A stretch of DNA of 64,000 nucleotides from a filamentous cyanobacterium ESFC-1 (GCA_000380225.1 KB904821.1:1726830-1790829); one strand, 5' to 3'. Shown: positions 1 through 9,052, counted from the first letter of the stretch. Translations and numbers: made by a program. The notes: a model not told the origin generated them from the letters alone.

Positions 1-112
1 CCGCCCCCGAAAGAAAAGGTATAAATATTTAAGTGAGGCTTTTGAAAGTCTCGGTTTAATGAATTGGGGGGCGCGATCGCGAATCGGTATCTCTGCACCA
101 GTAGGAGTTGTG

Positions 113-625
113 ATGGCGTTTAATTACAATTTGGATTTTGAGAATATTAATTTCCGTGAAAAACCGGAATTGTATCAAATTGGTAAAGGAGAACAAGGGG
201 TGTTTTTGGTCGAACCCTATAAAAGTGAAATTCTCCCCCATTGGCGCTTTAAAAATGCCGAAGTTGCTCAAGAATCCAGCGCTAAAATTTACGATTTGTT
301 CCTCGATTATTTAGAACAAAATGATTTTGTGGGGGCAGATATGGCGCGAAAGTTTTTACAAATGGGGTTTACGAGAGCCAGGCGTTATGCGAATCATAAA
401 TCGGGACAAAAGTACGCTAAAACGAAAAAAAGGGATGTCTCGAAGTTAGATTATCCTTATTCAAGTGGCAGTCAATATAAGGATAATCCGGTGTTGGAAC
501 AGTCGCAAGATTGGGGGACGAATGAGAAGGCAAAAGCGGCGGCAATTTTTAAAGAAAGGTGGTTTTTGGCGAAGGATAATGCTAAGTATAAACAGTTAGC
601 TCAAAAGCATCGAGAAAATTCGTGA
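113..625 (+). CDS. DUF4385 domain protein
   Basis: A 170-residue soluble protein that matches the DUF4385 family from its first residues (NLDFENINFREKPELYQIG) through the conserved middle (VEPYKSEILPHWRF and KFLQMGFTRARRYANHK). The family has no known function. I chose the ATG at 113 because AGGAG lies five bases upstream (103-107) and family similarity begins there. The frame stays open further upstream (an ATG at 59), but those residues do not look like the family. The C-terminus is lysine-rich and charged. No operon partner is visible: a 600-base gap follows. Confidence 0.85.
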   Translation: MAFNYNLDFENINFREKPELYQIGKGEQGVFLVEPYKSEILPHWRFKNAEVAQESSAKIYDLFLDYLEQNDFVGADMARKFLQMGFTRARRYANHKSGQKYAKTKKRDVSKLDYPYSSGSQYKDNPVLEQSQDWGTNEKAKAAAIFKERWFLAKDNAKYKQLAQKHRENS

Positions 626-700
626 AAACACGTTGGTTAAGCCGATTTTAGAGCAGTAGCGCTTCGGGTTAGGAGGAGGAGGGGTTTACCCTCACCCCAA

Positions 701-733
701 CCTCTCTCCTACGTTGAGGGGGGATGAGAGAGG
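701..733. repeat. Dispersed CCCTCACCCC hairpin repeat
   Basis: The stretch after CCCTCACCCCAA forms a hairpin of CCTCTCTC with GAGAGAGG. Relatives with a CCCCTC/GAGGGG stem occur at 4705, 22101, 42637 and 54738, mostly just after stop codons, so the family may serve as transcription terminators. Confidence 0.6.
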
Positions 734-770
734 ATAAATTTTTAGGGATGGGGCTTGTTTTCTAAGAATT

Positions 771-805
771 GAGGCGGTGTCTTAACTGCTTTGGCGGTTG
801 CTATA
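771..805. repeat. 35-bp dispersed repeat, copy 1
   Basis: A 35-bp sequence starting GAGGCGGTGTCTTAACTGCT and ending GTTGCTATA. A near copy lies at 30547-30581 with about four mismatches, and a weaker one at 42691-42717. The core can form a small hairpin (AACTGC/GCAGTT in copy 2). Function unknown. Confidence 0.6.
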
Positions 806-1232
806 CTTAATCGGTTGAAGGTTCGTTATTTTTTGTGCTATGGTGCGAATACTCTCGATTCTGGCTATAGTAGAGTTGGCCTGTTTTAGCAGTCGGTTAA
901 AACATCTTTTCAAAACTACTGTTTGATAGAGCTAGTTGATTAAAGAAATAACTTCTGTTTTTAACTCAAAATCCGCTAAAACGATCGCGCTTTGTTGGGG
1001 ACGAAGCCCCAAAATGTTGTTGTGATTCATTTTTAAAGAAAAATGGTGCTATGGTACTTTTTGAGTCTTAAATTTAGCTTAAGTTCGCTCAAAAAGCTGG
1101 CATTTTCTGTTGAATTTGTGCGATCGCCATGCACCGCTAAAATGCTCGCATTTCGATGCTTCCGCTTCCTAACGGCACTACGACCAGATAATACCCGGCG
1201 CTATAGCAATAATCAGTTGATTTGGGACGACT

Positions 1233-4200
1233 ATGGATACTAAAGATCGCAAACATCTCGAACTTGCCCTACAAGCTTCGGAAAATAAACTCAGCACCAT
1301 TCTCAACAGTCCGATTGCTTCGATTATTCGGATGCGGGTTTATCGGGATTATAACTGGGAGATTGATTATCTTTCCCAAGGTTGCGCTCAAATTTTTGGC
1401 TACAATGCCCAAGATGTGATGGCAGACCCAGAGCTTTGGACCCAGGGCGTTCATCCTCAAGATTACCAAACCATTGTTTTACCGACGTTTGCGGCTATAT
1501 TTGCCGAACAAGCGACGGCAACAGAATATCGCTTTCGACACAAACAAGGTCATTGGATTTGGATATCGAGCCGTTCGTCAGCTTATTATGATGCTGAAGC
1601 CGATTGTTGGTATTGTACCCAAGTGGCAGTGGATATTAGCGATCGCAAGCAGGTTGAATTTGCCCTACAGCAGCAAAAACAACAAGAACAACTCCTGGGC
1701 CAAGTTATCCAATCGATTCACCAATCTCTCGATTTAGACGAGATTTTTAGCACGACAACTACAGGAATTGCCCAACTGCTAGATTTAGACCGAGCGACGA
1801 TTATGCAGTACGACCGCGATCGCGCTTGTTGGACTTATGTTTCTGGGTATTTCAAAGAACCCGTCCCCGAAAATCAAATTCTGCGCGAAATTCCCGACGC
1901 AAACAATCCCATCGCTGCCCAAATCAAAAAAGGCCAAATCGTCCAAATTGACAATACAGAAGTAATAGACGACCCGATCAACCGCGAATTGACTCGTAAG
2001 CATCCGAAAGCTTGGTTAATCTTGCCGATACGGGAAAATAATAAACTTTGGGGAGCGTTAGCTTTATGGCGTGAAGTGGCTAGTCCTTGGACTGAAGAAG
2101 AAGTGGAAATCTCCCGTCGCATCACTGAACCTTTAGGAATTGCCATTACCCAAGCCAATCTATATCGCCAAAGCCAAGAAGCCGAAGCCGCTTTGCGTCG
2201 CAGCGAAGCCCGCTATCGCGCCATTATCGAAGAGCAAACCGAGTTGATTTGCCGTCATCGTCCTGACGGGACGTTGATCTTTGTCAATGAAGCTTTTTGT
2301 CGGTATTTCCAGAAGTCGCGATCGCAACTGATTGGCCATCATTACAATCCGGTGGTTTTGGAAGCGGATCGAGAATGGGTACAACAACACCTCCAGAGTC
2401 TCAGCCCGGAAAATCCCGTTGTCACCCTCGAAAGTCGGGTCATTGTCGGCGATCGCGTCCGGTGGACTCAGTGGGTTAGCCGCTTGATTTACGACGATAC
2501 GGGAGAAAGTTGGGAAGTGCAAGCAGTGGGACGAGATATTCACGACCGCAAACTGGCCGAACAAGAATTACAGTTGACGCTCAATCGCTTGCAAAACCTG
2601 GCAGAAGCCGTACCGGGCAATATTCATTCCCTGGTAGAACATCCCGACGGTTCAATGGAGTTTGAATATACTAACCCCGTCATAGAAGCCATTTTAGAAA
2701 CGCCCCTCGACCAGATTCAACAGGATGTTCATCGGGCAATTATTGACAGCATTCACCCCGAAGACCGCTCTGCTTACCTTGATAAGCTGACTCACGTCAG
2801 GTCAACCCTGCAACCGTTTAACCATCAATGGCGCATTGTTACCCCTTCTGGCCGCGTGAAATGGCTACAAGGTCATTCTAACCCCGAACGACGACCCAAT
2901 GGCGATATAGTTTGGCACGGGATTATCCAAGATATTAGCGATCGCAAGCAAATTGAACTCGATCTCGCGCAAGCCAAAGAAGCCGCAGAAGTGGCCAATC
3001 AAACCAAAAGCGAGTTTTTGGCGAATATGAGTCACGAAATCCGCACTCCCTTGAACGCTATTTTAGGGTTTAGTCATTTGCTCGAAGACACCGCGACGGA
3101 TAGGCGATCGCAACAGTACGTCAGCGCGATCGCGGCCAGTGGCAAAACCTTACTGACGATTATCAACGATATTCTCGATTTATCGAAGCTCGAAGCCGGA
3201 AAACTGCAACTGCAATACGAAGCCCTCGACCTCAATCACTTAATCAACGAAATCATCCAGATTTTTAGCCAACAAGCCGCCAACAAAGACATAGCATTAC
3301 AGTACGATCTCGCTCCTCAATTACCGAACGACATTGTTCTCGATGAAATCCGCTTGCGCCAAATTTTACTGAATTTGATGGGTAATGCGATTAAATTCAC
3401 CGATCGCGGTTATGTAAAAATTCAAGTCCGCAGCCAACCCACAACCCAAAACGATCGAGTCCGCTTAGATATTGCTGTGACTGACACCGGAATCGGCATT
3501 TCCCCGAATCGACAAGCGGCGATTTTTGAAGCCTTTACTCAAAACTCCAGCCAAAACACCGCTAAATATGGGGGAACGGGTTTAGGGTTGACCATTAGCC
3601 AACGTCTTACGAAAATGATGGGTGGAACCCTCTCCCTCGATAGCCAACCCAACCAAGGTAGTACCTTTACCATTACCTTTGAAGCGGTACAAGTGTCAGA
3701 ATCGACCCCAAGGGCGATCGCCTCTCCCTCGTCTGCCTCTAACTTTGACAGCTTTGCACCCATGACCATTTTAGTCGCGGATGATGTGCCGTCCAACTGC
3801 CATTTAATCTCAAGTTATTTTGAAACATCCCACCATCACATCCTAATTGCTCATCACGGTCAAGAAGCCATAGATTTGCTCAATGCTGAGTCTTGTGACT
3901 TGATTTTACTTGATTGGCGAATGCCGATCCTCGATGGTTGCGAAACTGCTAAAATCTTGAAAGCCAATCCTCAAACCGCCAAGATTCCGATTATTCTGGT
4001 CACGGCTAATACTCAATCTATGCGATCGCCCGATATCTCGGCTTTATTCGACGGCATTTTATACAAACCCGTGAGTCGCTCGGATTTGATGTTACAAATG
4101 CAGCAATTATTTTCCCATCAATCCCCCTCTCACACCGAAATTCCCCCTGTCCCGATTGATCTTCCCCCTCAAGCGATGGCCGAGACGATCGATTTATCGG

Positions 4201-4457
4201 CATTATTAAGTAAATTACGCCAAGAACGGGATGACCATTGGCAAGAACTCAAAAATCATCGAAAAACCCGAACGATTCGCCGATTTTCTCAAAAAATAAA
4301 AGTTTGGGCCGAAGAACACCAATGCACTGTACTCCAAAATTATGCCAAAGCGTTAAATGATGCTTTGGTGGTTTTTGAGATTAATCGCGTTTATCGTTTA
4401 ATCGATGAGTTTCCCGATTTAGTGACGGAATTGGAACAATTAACAATGTACAATTAA
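1233..4457 (+). CDS. Hybrid sensor histidine kinase (PAS-GAF-PAS-PAS-HisKA-HATPase-REC)
   Basis: A 1074-residue cytoplasmic hybrid kinase with no membrane segment. Domains in order: PAS about 15-140, GAF about 160-310, PAS about 325-445, PAS about 455-575, HisKA with phospho-acceptor His601 (SHEIRTPLN), HATPase_c with a GTGLGL box, and a receiver from about 844 with phospho-acceptor Asp894 (LLDWRMP). About 100 residues follow the receiver, with no recognised domain. The GAF lacks the Cys-His pair of bilin-binding domains, so the ligand is unknown. No separate response regulator or output gene is adjacent; the signal probably passes to a distant partner. The last residues (EQLTMYN) and the stop codon are read from the tandem repeat that begins here, so the native C-terminus may have been replaced. 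Confidence 0.93.
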   Translation: MDTKDRKHLELALQASENKLSTILNSPIASIIRMRVYRDYNWEIDYLSQGCAQIFGYNAQDVMADPELWTQGVHPQDYQTIVLPTFAAIFAEQATATEYRFRHKQGHWIWISSRSSAYYDAEADCWYCTQVAVDISDRKQVEFALQQQKQQEQLLGQVIQSIHQSLDLDEIFSTTTTGIAQLLDLDRATIMQYDRDRACWTYVSGYFKEPVPENQILREIPDANNPIAAQIKKGQIVQIDNTEVIDDPINRELTRKHPKAWLILPIRENNKLWGALALWREVASPWTEEEVEISRRITEPLGIAITQANLYRQSQEAEAALRRSEARYRAIIEEQTELICRHRPDGTLIFVNEAFCRYFQKSRSQLIGHHYNPVVLEADREWVQQHLQSLSPENPVVTLESRVIVGDRVRWTQWVSRLIYDDTGESWEVQAVGRDIHDRKLAEQELQLTLNRLQNLAEAVPGNIHSLVEHPDGSMEFEYTNPVIEAILETPLDQIQQDVHRAIIDSIHPEDRSAYLDKLTHVRSTLQPFNHQWRIVTPSGRVKWLQGHSNPERRPNGDIVWHGIIQDISDRKQIELDLAQAKEAAEVANQTKSEFLANMSHEIRTPLNAILGFSHLLEDTATDRRSQQYVSAIAASGKTLLTIINDILDLSKLEAGKLQLQYEALDLNHLINEIIQIFSQQAANKDIALQYDLAPQLPNDIVLDEIRLRQILLNLMGNAIKFTDRGYVKIQVRSQPTTQNDRVRLDIAVTDTGIGISPNRQAAIFEAFTQNSSQNTAKYGGTGLGLTISQRLTKMMGGTLSLDSQPNQGSTFTITFEAVQVSESTPRAIASPSSASNFDSFAPMTILVADDVPSNCHLISSYFETSHHHILIAHHGQEAIDLLNAESCDLILLDWRMPILDGCETAKILKANPQTAKIPIILVTANTQSMRSPDISALFDGILYKPVSRSDLMLQMQQLFSHQSPSHTEIPPVPIDLPPQAMAETIDLSALLSKLRQERDDHWQELKNHRKTRTIRRFSQKIKVWAEEHQCTVLQNYAKALNDALVVFEINRVYRLIDEFPDLVTELEQLTMYN

Positions 4458-4548
4458 TGAACAATTAACAATGTACAATTAATGAACAATTAGCAATGTA
4501 CAATTAATGAACAATTAACAATGTACAATTAATAATTAACAATTTGCA
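4436..4548. repeat. Tandem ACAATTA/ACAATGT short repeats
   Basis: About 110 bp of units built from AACAATTA and ACAATGTACAATTAATGA. It starts inside the 3' end of the hybrid kinase and supplies that gene's final codons. The same family occurs at 5800-5872, 13980-14088 and 19312-19350. The rest of the gap to 4849 holds a hairpin repeat (4705-4727) and no gene. Confidence 0.85.
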
Positions 4549-4704
4549 ACGGTAGAAATAATAACTAATAACTCTCGCGTGAAACTTAAATTCGCTGTTT
4601 GAGGAATCGAACCCAGATATATTCTATAGTCATTACAATTAGTTTCCGTACAGTCATCTCCCAATAAAGGTATCGTATTCTCCCTGAACCGCCCTCACCC
4701 CAAA

Positions 4705-4727
4705 CCCCTCTCCCACTCCGAGAGGGG
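4705..4727. terminator. Hairpin repeat between convergent genes
   Basis: CCCCTCTC pairs with GAGAGGGG around a 7-base loop. It sits between the kinase (plus strand) and the peroxiredoxin-like gene (minus strand), so it could act on both transcripts. Only a weak T-run follows. Confidence 0.45.
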
Positions 4728-4849
4728 CTGCTGGTTTTTATTTGGAATTGCTATAGCGTTGAGCCTTTTCTAGAGTCTGCCCTATAGCAAGAAGTTTCTG
4801 ACATCTTTCTGGGGTAGAATTCAACTCCCCCCCGATTGCCGATTGCCCC

Positions 4850-5626
4850 TTAGATGCTAATAACAAAATCCAAAGGACGACTCATATTTTCAGCAAAACC
4901 GAGAATGCCGCGATCGCGATATTGGTAAACTAAATTCCCTTCCCTATCAAACAAAAAAGTACCCCCCCGTTGGGTCATATAAGCTGAATTGGGGACATAA
5001 GTAGACCAATGGCTGAGGACTTCTGTCATGTTGCGAAGCCGTAAGGTAGCCAGTTCAAAAGGACGCTGAAAGCCTTTACCTCCGGCAAAATTGAAGGTAG
5101 AACCCTGTAACGGTGGTAATGGCCCGGCTTTGATGGTTTCATCATCTGCGATCAATTGCGGGGCTTTGCGATCGCCTTTATACCCCCGAAACACCTCTGC
5201 TAAAGTCCCAGGACTGCCAATTCCCGCACACATTAATAACAAATCAATCCAAGTTGTAACCTGGTTAGAAAGTCCGGGTAATTTGACTTTCAGCCCTTCA
5301 TATAATCCTAATTCGCGATGCAATTTCGCATCAGGATCGACAAATAAATGCTGTGAAGGGAACCCGGTATAGCCACAGAACTTTTCCCCAGAGGCGCGAT
5401 CGCCAATGCCTACGGCACGAACGGCGATATTTTGATGTTTGAGGTCTTCGGCGTGTTTTTGTAGCCACCAAGCGTATTCTAGGCTGTCAAAGTCTCCCAG
5501 TTGCGGCCAAACTAAAATCAACACATAAGCCGCCCCAGTGGTATCTTCAAGGATAGAAACTGTTTGACCATCACTAACTCGCTGGCGTTGGGTTTGTTTG
5601 ATTTTTAGTCCTTGGTCATTGGTCAT
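4850..5626 (-). CDS. Peroxiredoxin-like (AhpC/TSA-fold) protein
   Basis: 258 residues with a thioredoxin-fold core resembling the AhpC/TSA-like families found in cyanobacteria (VLILVWPQLGDFDSLEYA, then GFPSQHLFVDPDAKLHRELGL). At the position where peroxiredoxins carry the peroxidatic cysteine (after the Pro of the first beta-strand loop) this protein has none, so peroxidase activity is doubtful; the C-terminal Asp-Arg-Glu-Gly-Asn segment is typical of the group. The start ATG and the first residues MTNDQGLK lie inside a dispersed intergenic repeat, and no other in-frame start precedes the fold, so translation seems to depend on the repeat. Confidence 0.75.
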   Translation of the reverse strand: MTNDQGLKIKQTQRQRVSDGQTVSILEDTTGAAYVLILVWPQLGDFDSLEYAWWLQKHAEDLKHQNIAVRAVGIGDRASGEKFCGYTGFPSQHLFVDPDAKLHRELGLYEGLKVKLPGLSNQVTTWIDLLLMCAGIGSPGTLAEVFRGYKGDRKAPQLIADDETIKAGPLPPLQGSTFNFAGGKGFQRPFELATLRLRNMTEVLSHWSTYVPNSAYMTQRGGTFLFDREGNLVYQYRDRGILGFAENMSRPLDFVISI

Positions 5627-5628
5627 TT

Positions 5629-5790
5629 GTTGTTGGTTGTTGGTTGTTGGTTATTGGTTATTGGTTGTTGGTTATTGGTTATTGGTTATTGGTTATTGGT
5701 TATTGGTTATTGGTTATTGGTTGTTGGTTATTGGTTATTGGTTGTTGGTTATTGGTTATTGGTTATTGGTTATTGGTTATTGGTTATTAT
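5629..5790. repeat. Heptanucleotide repeat array TTGGTTA/TTGGTTG
   Basis: About 23 copies of a 7-bp unit, TTGGTTA or TTGGTTG, in the gap between divergent genes. This is the kind of short tandemly repeated sequence (STRR) known from cyanobacteria. The unit has no stop codon in any frame on this strand, so it mimics coding sequence (a Leu-Val-Ile-Gly-Tyr-Trp repeat); I do not treat this as a gene. An ACATTGTAAATTGT-type repeat follows at 5800-5872. Confidence 0.92.
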
Positions 5791-5840
5791 TTCTACCGTT
5801 GTACATTGTAAATTGTACATTGTAAATTGTAAATTGTTAA

Positions 5841-6533
5841 TTGTTAATTATACATTGTAAATTGTACATTGCCAAACGATATATAGGAATCGCGATCGCG
5901 ATCGCGCTAATAACCTGGTGGAGTGCGATCGCGATCCAGTTATGGAATGCTGCATCTCAACCCGTAGACGCTTATTTTGTCTTGGGAGGGAGTATTCGTC
6001 GCGAAATTTATGTAGCCCAATTGTTGACGCGATCGCCCCAAATTCCTGTCCTTATTTCTCATGGTTCCCCAGAGCCTTGTATTTGGATTATTTTTGAGCG
6101 AGAAAATGCCCCACGCGATCGCGTTTGGTTAGAAAATTGCGCCAATAGTACCTTTGAAAACTTCTTTTTTGGGGTTCCCATTCTACAACAATGGCAAGCC
6201 CGACACGTTAAACTGATTACCTCTCAAACCCATCTCCCCCGCGCCGCTTGGTTGGCTAAAATTCATTTGGGTGCAAGGGGTATTTGGGTAGATACAGAAA
6301 TCGCCCCTGAACAAGGGATTCCCGGTAATCAGGAGCATTGGCTCAAAACCAGTCTTGATGTTACCCGCAGTCTCGCTTGGGCGCTCATTTCTCCCCTTTT
6401 CTCCCCTCGTTGCTCTCAAACGCAAATTTTAGCCGAAGTAGATATGGCAACCTGGCAAGCCCAAGGGTTTAAATGCGAACATCAAGCTAATATTAATCCA
6501 GAAGACTATGAAGAAAACCAACTTTCGCCCTAA
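5841..6533 (+). CDS. YdcF/SanA-like (DUF218) membrane-anchored protein
   Basis: About 230 residues. One N-terminal membrane segment (about 14-34) is followed by a DUF218-type domain: VDAYFVLGGSIRREIYVAQLL, VLISHG, then KLITSQTHLPRAAWLAKI. DUF218 proteins are linked to envelope or polysaccharide functions, without a settled reaction. There is no ATG. The possible starts are TTG codons at 5841 or 5862, both inside the ACATTGTAAATTG repeat, so the first dozen residues are repeat-encoded. The stop overlaps the next gene by 26 bases, so the two are probably translated together. Confidence 0.75.
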   Translation: MLIIHCKLYIAKRYIGIAIAIALITWWSAIAIQLWNAASQPVDAYFVLGGSIRREIYVAQLLTRSPQIPVLISHGSPEPCIWIIFERENAPRDRVWLENCANSTFENFFFGVPILQQWQARHVKLITSQTHLPRAAWLAKIHLGARGIWVDTEIAPEQGIPGNQEHWLKTSLDVTRSLAWALISPLFSPRCSQTQILAEVDMATWQAQGFKCEHQANINPEDYEENQLSP

Positions 6534-7911
6534 TTTGGATTTTATGGCGGTTTTGGTGGTAGGAAGTACGCTTTTTTTATTGTTCTGTAGCAGTCTGCGT
6601 CACGCACTTTTTAAATCCAATGCTTTTGATTTAGGATTGCTCGATCAGTTTACCTATTTGCTCAGTCAAGGTTTACCGCCTGTAGTATCTTTGGCAGGTT
6701 ATAATTTCCTTGGCGATCATGCGGCTTTAGTTTTTTATCCCCTTTCCCTTCTCTACAGAATTTATCCCGATGTTCATTGGCTGTTTTTCGTGCAAGCCTT
6801 GAGTTTATCCTTGGGAAGTTGGATCGTCTGGGCTTTAGCCAAACAAGCCCAACTCAGCGAAACAAAAGCCCGGATATTCGCGATCGCGTATCTACTTTAC
6901 CCCGTCATTTTTAACGCCAATCTCTACGATTTCCATTCAGAAGTGATTGCAATTCCGGCGCTTTTGGGGGCAGTTTGGAGCGCTAGGGCGAAAAAGACGG
7001 GGTTATTCTTAGGTTTAGTAATTTTAGTGCTGAGTTGCAAAGCCGTACTCTCCCTGACAATTGCGGCGATGGGGATTTGGTTGTGGGGATGGGAGAAACG
7101 ACGCAAGTTAGGATTAATGGCGTTAGGTTTAGGGGTTGCTTGGTTTGCGATCGCGACACAGTGGATTATTCCCAGTATTTTAGAAATCGAACACAACGCC
7201 GTGTCTCGCTATGCTTATCTAGGGGATTCTATTGGTGAAATTATCCTCAACCTGTTTCTCAAACCCCACATTATTTTAGGGCGCGTCTTCTCCCTCGAAA
7301 CCTTAGAATATTTAGCGTTATTACTGCTTCCCGTCGCTTGGGGACTGCACTGGCTCCACTTCGCGCCGTTATTCTGCGCCTTACCCACCCTGGCAATGAA
7401 TATCTTGTCTGATGTCAGCGCTCAACGTAACTTAGTGATGCAGTATTCCCTGCCCATTTTACCCTTTCTGATGTTGGCATTGATCGGCGCAGGGCAACAG
7501 AATCGCATCTGGCTCAAATCCCACCGTCTTATTGTAACCTGGAGCGCGATCGCCTTCCTCGCTTTAGCCAAATACGGCTATTTTTGGACAATTTACCTTG
7601 ATTCTATCGATACTTGGTCAGCCAATCGGGACGCGATCGCCCTCGTCCAACCTGCCCACAGCGTCCTCACCGCCGCCCACATCGCCCCGCACCTCACCCA
7701 CCGCCAAAACATCCAACTCGCCACTTTCGGCTCTCAATCCCTCGATTTAAGCCAGTTTCACCACATTCTCCTCAGCCAGCGCCACCCCAACTGGCAAAGC
7801 TCCCCCGCAACCGTCCAAGCCCTGATCGAGAAAGTCGAAACCCTCCCCCAATTTCAGCTTATTTTTGAACGAGATGGCGTAGTTTTATATTCAGTAATCA
7901 GTCATCAGTAA
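6508..7911 (+). CDS. DUF2079 integral membrane protein
   Basis: 467 residues with about ten hydrophobic segments. The N-terminal half matches DUF2079 (SNAFDLGLLDQFTYLLSQG, then YNFLGDHAALVFYPLSLLY and LYDFHSEVIAIPALLG). DUF2079 proteins resemble the GT-C membrane glycosyltransferases, but no activity is known. It overlaps the YdcF-like gene upstream, which suggests a shared role in envelope glycan handling (inference). The final residues (SVISHQ) and the stop are read from an ATCAGTAATCAG repeat. Confidence 0.85.
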   Translation: MKKTNFRPNLDFMAVLVVGSTLFLLFCSSLRHALFKSNAFDLGLLDQFTYLLSQGLPPVVSLAGYNFLGDHAALVFYPLSLLYRIYPDVHWLFFVQALSLSLGSWIVWALAKQAQLSETKARIFAIAYLLYPVIFNANLYDFHSEVIAIPALLGAVWSARAKKTGLFLGLVILVLSCKAVLSLTIAAMGIWLWGWEKRRKLGLMALGLGVAWFAIATQWIIPSILEIEHNAVSRYAYLGDSIGEIILNLFLKPHIILGRVFSLETLEYLALLLLPVAWGLHWLHFAPLFCALPTLAMNILSDVSAQRNLVMQYSLPILPFLMLALIGAGQQNRIWLKSHRLIVTWSAIAFLALAKYGYFWTIYLDSIDTWSANRDAIALVQPAHSVLTAAHIAPHLTHRQNIQLATFGSQSLDLSQFHHILLSQRHPNWQSSPATVQALIEKVETLPQFQLIFERDGVVLYSVISHQ

Positions 7912-7942
7912 TCAGTAATCAGTGTTTTGGAGAGTGGGCTTG

Positions 7943-8074
7943 TAGGGGCGGGGTTTCCCCGCCCAACAACCAATAACCAATAACCAATAACCAATAACCA
8001 ATAACCAACAACCAACAACCAACAACCAACAACCAATAACCAACAACCAACAACCAATAACCAACAACCAACAA
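7943..8074. repeat. Hairpin GGGGCGGGG/CCCCGCCCC plus CCAATAA/CCAACAA heptamer array
   Basis: A GC-rich palindrome at 7943-7964 (GGGCGGGG-TTT-CCCCGCCC) sits just after the DUF2079 gene and may terminate it. From 7965 a run of CCAATAA/CCAACAA heptamers fills the gap up to the stop codon of the convergent gene. The same palindrome family recurs at 8703-8725, 14240-14259 and 46104-46128. Confidence 0.85.
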
Positions 8075-8515
8075 CTAATCCATCCGCTTCACCCACTGGT
8101 GACGAAACGCCCAATCCATCGCTAGACGAGCCAGGAAGAAGCAAAACAAGCTCTCGACCCCAAAAAGGAACCAAGGCCAGTAATTCGCCTCAAAAGGGGC
8201 TTGATTGACCGGAGCGAGACCCCGCACCAAACCAAACGCTAATACTGCCCCTTCTTGTAAATGGCTGTTATTATCCGATCGCACGATGTAGCGGTAGGTA
8301 ATGCCAAACAAAAAGCCACTAACCGCCGCGATCGCGAGTTTGACCCCCAACGACGCGATCGTTTCCGTGGGGGCTGCTATGTCTAGCCAGTAGTGCAACG
8401 ATAGGATCGCCGCATCCGCACCGCAAAATGCACTGCTCGCCAGCAATCCCGCTTTTAAAGATTCAATTCGTTCCAGTTGTAGATTCTCCAATTCTTCGAG
8501 CCAGAGCGCAACCAC
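8075..8515 (-). CDS. Small conserved cyanobacterial membrane protein
   Basis: 146 residues. A short acidic amphipathic N-terminus (EELENLQLERIESLKAGLL) is followed by three to four hydrophobic segments. I do not recognise a named family, though the style resembles conserved cyanobacterial hypothetical proteins. The gene is divergent from petN with only 55 bases between the starts, so the two promoters must overlap or be very compact; TATGATAAT at 8522-8530 is a candidate -10 box. The stop codon abuts the heptamer array. Confidence 0.65.
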   Translation of the reverse strand: MVALWLEELENLQLERIESLKAGLLASSAFCGADAAILSLHYWLDIAAPTETIASLGVKLAIAAVSGFLFGITYRYIVRSDNNSHLQEGAVLAFGLVRGLAPVNQAPFEANYWPWFLFGVESLFCFFLARLAMDWAFRHQWVKRMD

Positions 8516-8570
8516 AGTTGGTATGATAATATGCGAAGTTGTTTTAAATCGAGAGCTTGAAATTGCACTT

Positions 8571-8660
8571 ATGGATATTTTGACCTTTGGTTGGGTGGCA
8601 TTGTTGGCTTTATTTACCTGGTCGATCGCGATGGTGGTTTGGGCGCGTAACGGCTTCTAA
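8571..8660 (+). CDS. petN: Cytochrome b6f complex subunit PetN
   Basis: 29 residues beginning MDILTFGWVALLALFTWSIA and ending VVWARNGF, a near match to PetN over its full normal length. PetN is a single-span thylakoid membrane subunit needed for assembly and stability of cytochrome b6f, which passes electrons from plastoquinol to plastocyanin or cytochrome c6. It starts 55 bases from the divergent membrane-protein gene. Confidence 0.95.
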   Translation: MDILTFGWVALLALFTWSIAMVVWARNGF

Positions 8661-8702
8661 ATCCAGATATTAAGCAGCGATTGGGTAATTAACTCTAGAT
8701 TG

Positions 8703-8725
8703 GTAGGGGCGGGACTATCTCGCCC
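8703..8725. repeat. GC-rich palindrome GGGGCGGG/CGCCC
   Basis: A degenerate copy of the GGGGCGGGG palindrome, 40 bases after petN. It may end the petN transcript; no T-run follows. Confidence 0.5.
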
Positions 8726-8788
8726 AAATTTTCCCACTCACGGCTCAATCTTCCCACTGTTGTTAGGACTAATACCGCATCAAGAATC

Positions 8789-8938
8789 GTGGAAAATATC
8801 AACCTTCAAAGTGTCAACCTTCTCAGTATTTTGTTTTTCACCGCTCTGGTCATGTTACTGTTTGTGAGTGGTGGCATTGTCTACCTCAGCGCTGCCCAAT
8901 GGCGCGATCGCCGTCGCCAAAAGCGCGATGAGCCTTAG
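8789..8938 (+). CDS. Putative 49-residue single-span membrane peptide
   Basis: A GTG-initiated frame encoding 49 residues: a polar N-terminus (MENINLQSVN), one strongly hydrophobic span (about 12-35), then a very basic tail (QWRDRRRQKRDEP). The pattern fits a small thylakoid or plasma membrane protein with the tail in the cytoplasm. It lies downstream of petN on the same strand, 128 bases away. I cannot match it to a named photosystem subunit (it is not Psb30, PsbX or PsaM). No strong ribosome binding site is visible. Confidence 0.5.
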   Translation: MENINLQSVNLLSILFFTALVMLLFVSGGIVYLSAAQWRDRRRQKRDEP

Positions 8939-8939
8939 T

Positions 8940-9035
8940 TTGGTCATTTGTCTTTGGTCATTTGTCCTTGGTTATTGGTTGTTGCTTCCCCCTACTGCTC
9001 AAAAAACTGATTACTGATAACTGATAACTGAAAAA
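8940..9035. repeat. Dispersed TTGGTCATTTGTC repeat and ATCAG/AACTG repeats
   Basis: TTTGGTCATTTGTCTTTGG followed by a TTGGTTATTGG unit and, from about 9006, ACTGATTACTGATAACTGAT. The complement of TTGGTCATTTGTC reads GACAAATGACCAA, which is the sequence that supplies start codons at 5626 and 19223 and has a relative at 48582. Confidence 0.8.
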
Positions 9036-9052
9036 AGCTGCCCAAAAAACTG

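Larger units (their letters stand above)
626..1232. other. Intergenic region with dispersed repeats
   Basis: No convincing gene. An open frame at 1043-1243 has a composition unlike a protein and overlaps the next gene start, so I do not call it. The gap holds two dispersed repeats, listed separately (701-733 and 771-805), and one HIP1-like site near 981. The promoter of the following kinase must lie here but no clear -10/-35 pair was recognised. Confidence 0.6.

Noticed and set aside
1043-1243. 66-codon frame before the hybrid kinase
   Set aside because: Overlaps the start of a well-supported gene in another frame and has no protein-like features.
4590-4650. tRNA-like T-arm (GGGTTCGATTCC on the minus strand)
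   Set aside because: The flanking bases do not form a 5-bp T-stem, and no acceptor or anticodon arm is found on either side.
5598-5860. Open frames of 75-82 codons encoding Leu-Val-Ile-Gly-Tyr-Trp repeats (also near 28547-28800 and 7905-8174)
   Set aside because: They are by-products of a 7-bp tandem unit without stop codons on one strand; several frames are open at once and all give the same repeat, so there is no sign of selection for a protein.
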